The notes under the pieces were generated by a model. It was not told the DNA's origin, ran no database searches, and saw only the letters and a program-made list of their open reading frames with translations. Source: Silvibacterium bohemicum (GTDB lineage: Bacteria > Acidobacteriota > Terriglobia > Terriglobales > Acidobacteriaceae). Taken from it: DNA of 64,000 nucleotides. The stretch is from contig NZ_LBHJ01000001.1 in assembly GCF_001006305.1 (NCBI RefSeq), positions 682,001-746,000 of the forward strand, written 5' to 3'. The translations under genes were made by a program, and so were the position numbers. Below are positions 62,536 through 64,000 of this stretch, piece after piece. How positions within the stretch are numbered: the first letter of the stretch is position 1; the number at the start of each line of letters is the position of its first letter.

Positions 62536-64000
62536 CTACTCGTGGCGGTTGGGGAAGAGTCCCATCTTGAAGGTGACGACAAAGCTGCGTCCGGCAGTCA
62601 GGTTGATCTGATCCAACGGCGAAGGAGTCGTGGTCGCGATGTACGCCGATGTGCCTGCAGGCGTCGGACTGTTAAAGGGGAATACATCGGTGATGTTTTC
62701 GCTGTTGAAGAGGTTATTGATGCTGAAGCTGATCTTCGATTCGTCGAACATCGAGTGCTTGCGAATCGTATAGTTCAGGAAAAGATTGACGTTGTTATAC
62801 GGCGCAACATAGACCTGATTGTGAAAGGAGCCGTTGTCATCGTAATAGCTGCCGACGCGCTTCTCGATGATTCCTAGATCCATTCCGTGGCCCTGATAGG
62901 TGACGCCCAGCCCCTGCGTGTAAGAGGGAGTGTCAGTGACATTGAGGCCGGAGGGAACGCCGATTCCCGTATAAGTGGCTTTTCCTATGGTTCCGTTGGC
63001 GTAGACGTTGAGGCCATAACCTAGAGAGGCATTGGTTTCCGCCTCAAATCCCTGGGTGATTGAATCGGGGCCCAGGAAATATTCGTTGAGACCAAAAGCC
63101 GGGTTATTTGGATTGGTGACAACGTTCTGAATATAGTTGTTCTGGAACTTTACAGCGTAATAATCAGCATCGAAAGTTACGCGGTTCAGCTTCAGGACTG
63201 TTCCACCCTGGTATGCAGAAGTCGTCTGCGGGCTGGGCAATTTGGAGATCTCTTTGCCGCCGCCTGCGACGTCGAAGATGCTGGTGGGAGGAATTTCATC
63301 GCCCTTCCCGAACTGGCCATAGACCGACCAGTTATTCGTCAGCCGGTAATTTGCCGATGCCGAAGGCAGATTCGAGCCGAAGCCGCCCGAGGATGTAATG
63401 GAGGGCGCGCCATTAAGATTGCCCACCACTTTACCGTTATCTGCGAACTGCTTAAAGTTCAGGGTGTAGTAGGCATACTTATCGCCCACGATGAGAGTGA
63501 GCTTCTTCGTTGCATGCCATTCGTACTCGACATACGGGTTATAAGAGTTGGTCCAGTAATTCTCGTGGAAGTTAGGTACGGCCTGGTCGAGGTGGTTGAT
63601 CGGATCGGAAGGGAACTGAAAGCGATTGCTCGTTGCCCACTCGTACCACATGCCGGTGCGGAAGACGCCATACTTCGAAGTCTGGCTGATCGTCGAAGTC
63701 TCACCATACTTACGATAGCTGTTCACTTTGTCGATCGCACAAGGCCAGATCTTGCCCTCTGGCTCGCAGTTGGCGGGGGTAATCCATCCGCTTGAGCCGT
63801 TGGGGCCGGTGGCAAGGCCTGTCGTATCGTTTGGATTGTCGTTCGCGTAATACTGCGCGTTGTTGTAGCTGTATGTGTAAGGCTTCACGTCCACCTGCCA
63901 GCCGCGGTTCAGCGACGAGTGGATGCCGACATACTCGAAGTCCGTGGGAACGGTGTTGGTGTTGTACTTCTGAAAGAAGGCGCTGGTGGGGTCGTTATTC
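62536..64000 (-). CDS. TonB-dependent receptor, C-terminal part (5' end outside the window)
   Basis: The last 487 codons of a large outer-membrane transporter; the frame has no stop to the right edge, so the GTG at 63894 is not the start. It shows repeated barrel strands (GLNVYANGTIGKATYTGIG, FDADYYAVKFQNNYIQNVV), a strand KISFSINNLFNSENI and the end SFVVTFKMGLFPNR. It is more similar in style to siderophore/vitamin-type receptors than to the Oar-like ones above. Ligand unknown. A strong terminator follows. Confidence 0.85.
   Translation of the reverse strand, partial: NNDPTSAFFQKYNTNTVPTDFEYVGIHSSLNRGWQVDVKPYTYSYNNAQYYANDNPNDTTGLATGPNGSSGWITPANCEPEGKIWPCAIDKVNSYRKYGETSTISQTSKYGVFRTGMWYEWATSNRFQFPSDPINHLDQAVPNFHENYWTNSYNPYVEYEWHATKKLTLIVGDKYAYYTLNFKQFADNGKVVGNLNGAPSITSSGGFGSNLPSASANYRLTNNWSVYGQFGKGDEIPPTSIFDVAGGGKEISKLPSPQTTSAYQGGTVLKLNRVTFDADYYAVKFQNNYIQNVVTNPNNPAFGLNEYFLGPDSITQGFEAETNASLGYGLNVYANGTIGKATYTGIGVPSGLNVTDTPSYTQGLGVTYQGHGMDLGIIEKRVGSYYDDNGSFHNQVYVAPYNNVNLFLNYTIRKHSMFDESKISFSINNLFNSENITDVFPFNSPTPAGTSAYIATTTPSPLDQINLTAGRSFVVTFKMGLFPNRHE

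Noticed and set aside
1-64000. CRISPR array, prophage or insertion sequence
   Set aside because: No regularly spaced repeats with unique spacers, no Cas, integrase, transposase or phage structural gene could be recognised.

Overview
The window reads as chromosome of an Acidobacteriota bacterium, most likely class Terriglobia (Acidobacteriaceae-type). The markers are five very large Oar-like TonB-dependent receptors with a carboxypeptidase-regulatory-like N-terminus, a VWFA-related secreted protein of the acidobacterial type, a remnant of an acidobacterial duplicated orphan permease (ADOP), a TIGR02999-like ECF sigma factor and a Ser/Thr kinase-TPR receptor. The lineage is an inference from these families; no rRNA is present. 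Both window edges cut genes: a kinase on the left and a TonB receptor on the right.

Layout. 0-5 kb: signalling (kinase-TPR protein, small hypothetical proteins, ECF sigma factor). 4.9-7.5 kb: a plus-strand run of zinc alcohol dehydrogenase, AraC-type regulator and alkyltransferase-like DNA repair protein. 7.5-22.5 kb: minus-strand exported functions, namely a VWFA-like protein, GH39 glycosidase, TonB receptor, membrane rhodanese, histidine acid phosphatase (phytase-like), GDPD/PI-PLC-like phosphodiesterase and a second TonB receptor, with a decayed ADOP fragment at 9.9 kb. 22.9-24.4 kb: a frameshifted membrane regulator and a degenerate tRNA-Val copy. 25.2-32.7 kb: a divergent phosphonate-degradation locus. 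One arm is a CadC-like membrane regulator, an OPA-type transporter, an FAD oxidoreductase and PhnX. The other arm is a second OPA-type transporter and a class-III PLP enzyme. 33-39.3 kb: TonB receptor and Tat-exported phospholipase C. 39.4-44.6 kb: TetR regulator with a divergent exported protein, HflX GTPase, and a PfkB kinase-GntR regulator pair. 45.1-49.5 kb: TonB receptor and S1/P1-type nuclease. 50 kb: tRNA-Val(GAC). 50.5-58.1 kb: PgsA-like enzyme and a complete housekeeping isc operon (iscR-iscS-iscU-iscA-hscB-tautomerase-hscA-fdx-iscX). 58.2-64 kb: membrane protein, GH92 mannosidase, arylformamidase-like hydrolase and the C-terminal part of a fifth TonB receptor.

How the genes fit together. 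From about 16 to 50 kb the recurring theme is release and uptake of phosphorus from organic matter: phytase-like phosphatase, phosphodiesterase, phosphonatase pathway, phospholipase C and nuclease. TonB-dependent receptors sit next to most of these. In the phosphonate locus no phnW-type (class V) transaminase is visible. A class-III PLP enzyme sits opposite phnX, which suggests entry through hydroxylated aminoethylphosphonate. A 17-bp motif is nearly identical upstream of the phosphonate transporter gene and of the next TonB receptor gene, which suggests joint control. All function calls come from reading the sequence; no database search was run.
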